Shown here piece after piece: positions 63,200 to 64,000 of a stretch of DNA of 64,000 nucleotides; position 1 is the first letter of the stretch; each line of letters begins with the position of its first letter. The translations under genes and the position numbers were made by a program. The DNA is from Bacteroidota bacterium (GTDB taxonomy: Bacteria > Bacteroidota > Bacteroidia > Chitinophagales > Chitinophagaceae), in contig JAUZNZ010000002.1 in NCBI GenBank assembly GCA_030706735.1, forward strand, positions 124,001 to 188,000, written 5' to 3'. The notes beneath the pieces are model-generated. The model saw only the letters and a program-made list of their open reading frames with translations. It was not told the DNA's origin and did no database searches.

Positions 63200-64000
63200 T
63201 CAGATCGACGTCTCGTCGTCGTCATTGTCCTTGTCCTTATGCTTGTGTTTGCTCTTGTCTTTGTCCTTGCCCTCGGGTTTATCATTTTCGCTGCTCCAGC
63301 TATGCGCGAGGTTCACCGAGCCGAAACTGCTCTTGATCCTGATCTTCGCCCTTCCGTCGCCGGCCTTGCCTGCAAAGTCCTTGTCGAAATGAGGGCCGTA
63401 TTCGTCATTCCCCTCCTTCTCCTCCGATATGCCGAAATCACTGTTGTTGTGGAAGCTCCCAAAGCTCGTATGTACCTCGAAATCCGCCGACAGTTGCTTG
63501 GTCACGACCAACCTGATATTGGAATAGGACTCGAATACGCCCAGCTCCTTGATCTCGTCGGATACGTTGAACTTGACATTGTGAGAGAATTCACTGCTGA
63601 TCTTTACATTGCCGTTCACCTTTCCGATCTCCGTACCCTGGTCGAACTTGAAGACCAGCTTGCCATCGTTGACCTCTCCGATCTTCGCCTTTCCGAACTG
63701 TACATCGATGGTATTGACCTTGCTTAGCTTCCCCGCTTCCAGGCCCCCGAACTTGCTGATCAGGGTTACTTCGCCCCGCATATCAGGCACAATGATCTTG
63801 CCGAAACTGTTCATGAGGTTAAGGGGATTGACCGCCGGCATGTGAACCGTATAGTTGATGTAAAAGGATTTATTTTCCCCGTCATTGTCCCCATGGCGGT
63901 GCCTGTTCCTGCCTTCTTCCCGGTCCTCCTTGTCCCATTTGTCTCCTTTGTCCTCGACCTTGGTCTTGAAAGAAATAACATGACCGTCATGGCTATCCTT
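63200..64000 (-). CDS. DUF4097-like adhesin-type protein, 5-prime truncated by window edge
   Basis: At least 266 residues visible; the frame continues without stop to base 64000, so the true start lies outside. The first ATG seen at 63841 is internal: upstream codons continue sensibly (SFYINYTVH before MPAVN). A short charged segment (DKGDKWDKEDREEGR) is followed by a beta-solenoid of short repeats (FGKIIVPDMRG, GEVTLISKFGGLEAGKL, KISSEFSHNVKF) resembling the putative-adhesin DUF4097 family. The C-terminus is Lys/Asp/His-rich (GKDKDKSKHKHKDKDN). Followed by the terminator at 63134. Function unknown; probably an envelope protein. Confidence 0.7.
   Translation of the reverse strand, partial: KDSHDGHVISFKTKVEDKGDKWDKEDREEGRNRHRHGDNDGENKSFYINYTVHMPAVNPLNLMNSFGKIIVPDMRGEVTLISKFGGLEAGKLSKVNTIDVQFGKAKIGEVNDGKLVFKFDQGTEIGKVNGNVKISSEFSHNVKFNVSDEIKELGVFESYSNIRLVVTKQLSADFEVHTSFGSFHNNSDFGISEEKEGNDEYGPHFDKDFAGKAGDGRAKIRIKSSFGSVNLAHSWSSENDKPEGKDKDKSKHKHKDKDNDDDETSI
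63215..63280 (-). repeat. Lys/Asp/His-rich coding repeat tail
   Basis: DNA of CTTGTC and CTTGTG-type short units encoding KDKDKSKHKHKDKDND at the C-terminus of the adhesin-like protein. Low-complexity, probably slippage-prone. Confidence 0.55.

Noticed and set aside
63839-63841. ATG 63841 as start of the adhesin-like gene
   Set aside because: The frame stays open and protein-like upstream to the window edge, so the gene is truncated by the window.

Overview
This window comes from a Bacteroidota chromosome, most likely a Chitinophagaceae-type soil or rhizosphere organism with a GC content in the 50s by eye. The evidence is a SusC/SusD pair, a predicted type IX secretion (T9SS) cargo protein, DUF4954 and DUF4403 proteins, an SDR-type threonine dehydrogenase, a three-part pnt transhydrogenase, a YpdA-type reductase, and the Bacteroidota promoter signature (TTG, about 20 nt, TAnnTTTG) ahead of many genes. 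The species assignment is inference.

Layout. 1-6.2 kb: a five-gene plus-strand operon of three tandem AhpD/carboxymuconolactone-decarboxylase-like proteins followed by a SusC-like TonB-dependent receptor and a SusD-like lipoprotein, closed by a strong terminator. 6.2-7.9 kb: a convergent porin plus Rieske lipoprotein operon. 8.0-10.6 kb: initiator tRNA, era, der and a small lipoprotein. 10.6-19.7 kb (minus): DUF4954 and glmS, a Gly/Tyr-rich secreted protein, an S9 peptidase and mgtE. 19.7-22.2 kb: a SET-domain protein, and an ECF sigma factor with a downstream protein that joins an inner-membrane anchor to a beta-barrel. 22.3-27.2 kb: aconitase, GH18 chitinase and DUF4403 in one operon. 27.3-32.8 kb: PspC, AraC regulator, kdsA, threonine dehydrogenase, TlpA-like protein and thyA. 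32.8-41.1 kb: an FtsX/MacB-type permease lying between thyA and folA, a methyltransferase, pntAA-pntAB-pntB and an RsmF-like rRNA methyltransferase. 41.1-50.1 kb: a TIGR03067 protein, LysM protein, fmt, a NamZ/DUF1343 protein, FKBP, CPBP protease, pepT, T9SS cargo and ypdA. 50.2-54.7 kb: SPFH protein, ExbB/ExbD, OprB-like porin and prmC. 54.7-64 kb: ribD-yigZ, a 3-hydroxyacyl-CoA dehydrogenase, mrp, paiB-pyrF, an SLC1 symporter, kynU, and a DUF4097-like adhesin cut by the right edge.

Most genes are core housekeeping: GTPases, cell-wall hexosamine and Kdo supply, folate/thymidylate, riboflavin, pyrimidine, translation initiation and termination. The most accessory-looking block is the first 8 kb. 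Two window-wide patterns stand out. TAnnTTTG -7 boxes lie only a few bases before many start codons, which predicts leaderless or near-leaderless mRNAs. Ten convergent gene pairs abut or overlap with no terminator between them. No CRISPR array, insertion sequence, phage gene, rRNA or replication origin was seen, and no gene-free stretch exceeds about 220 bases.
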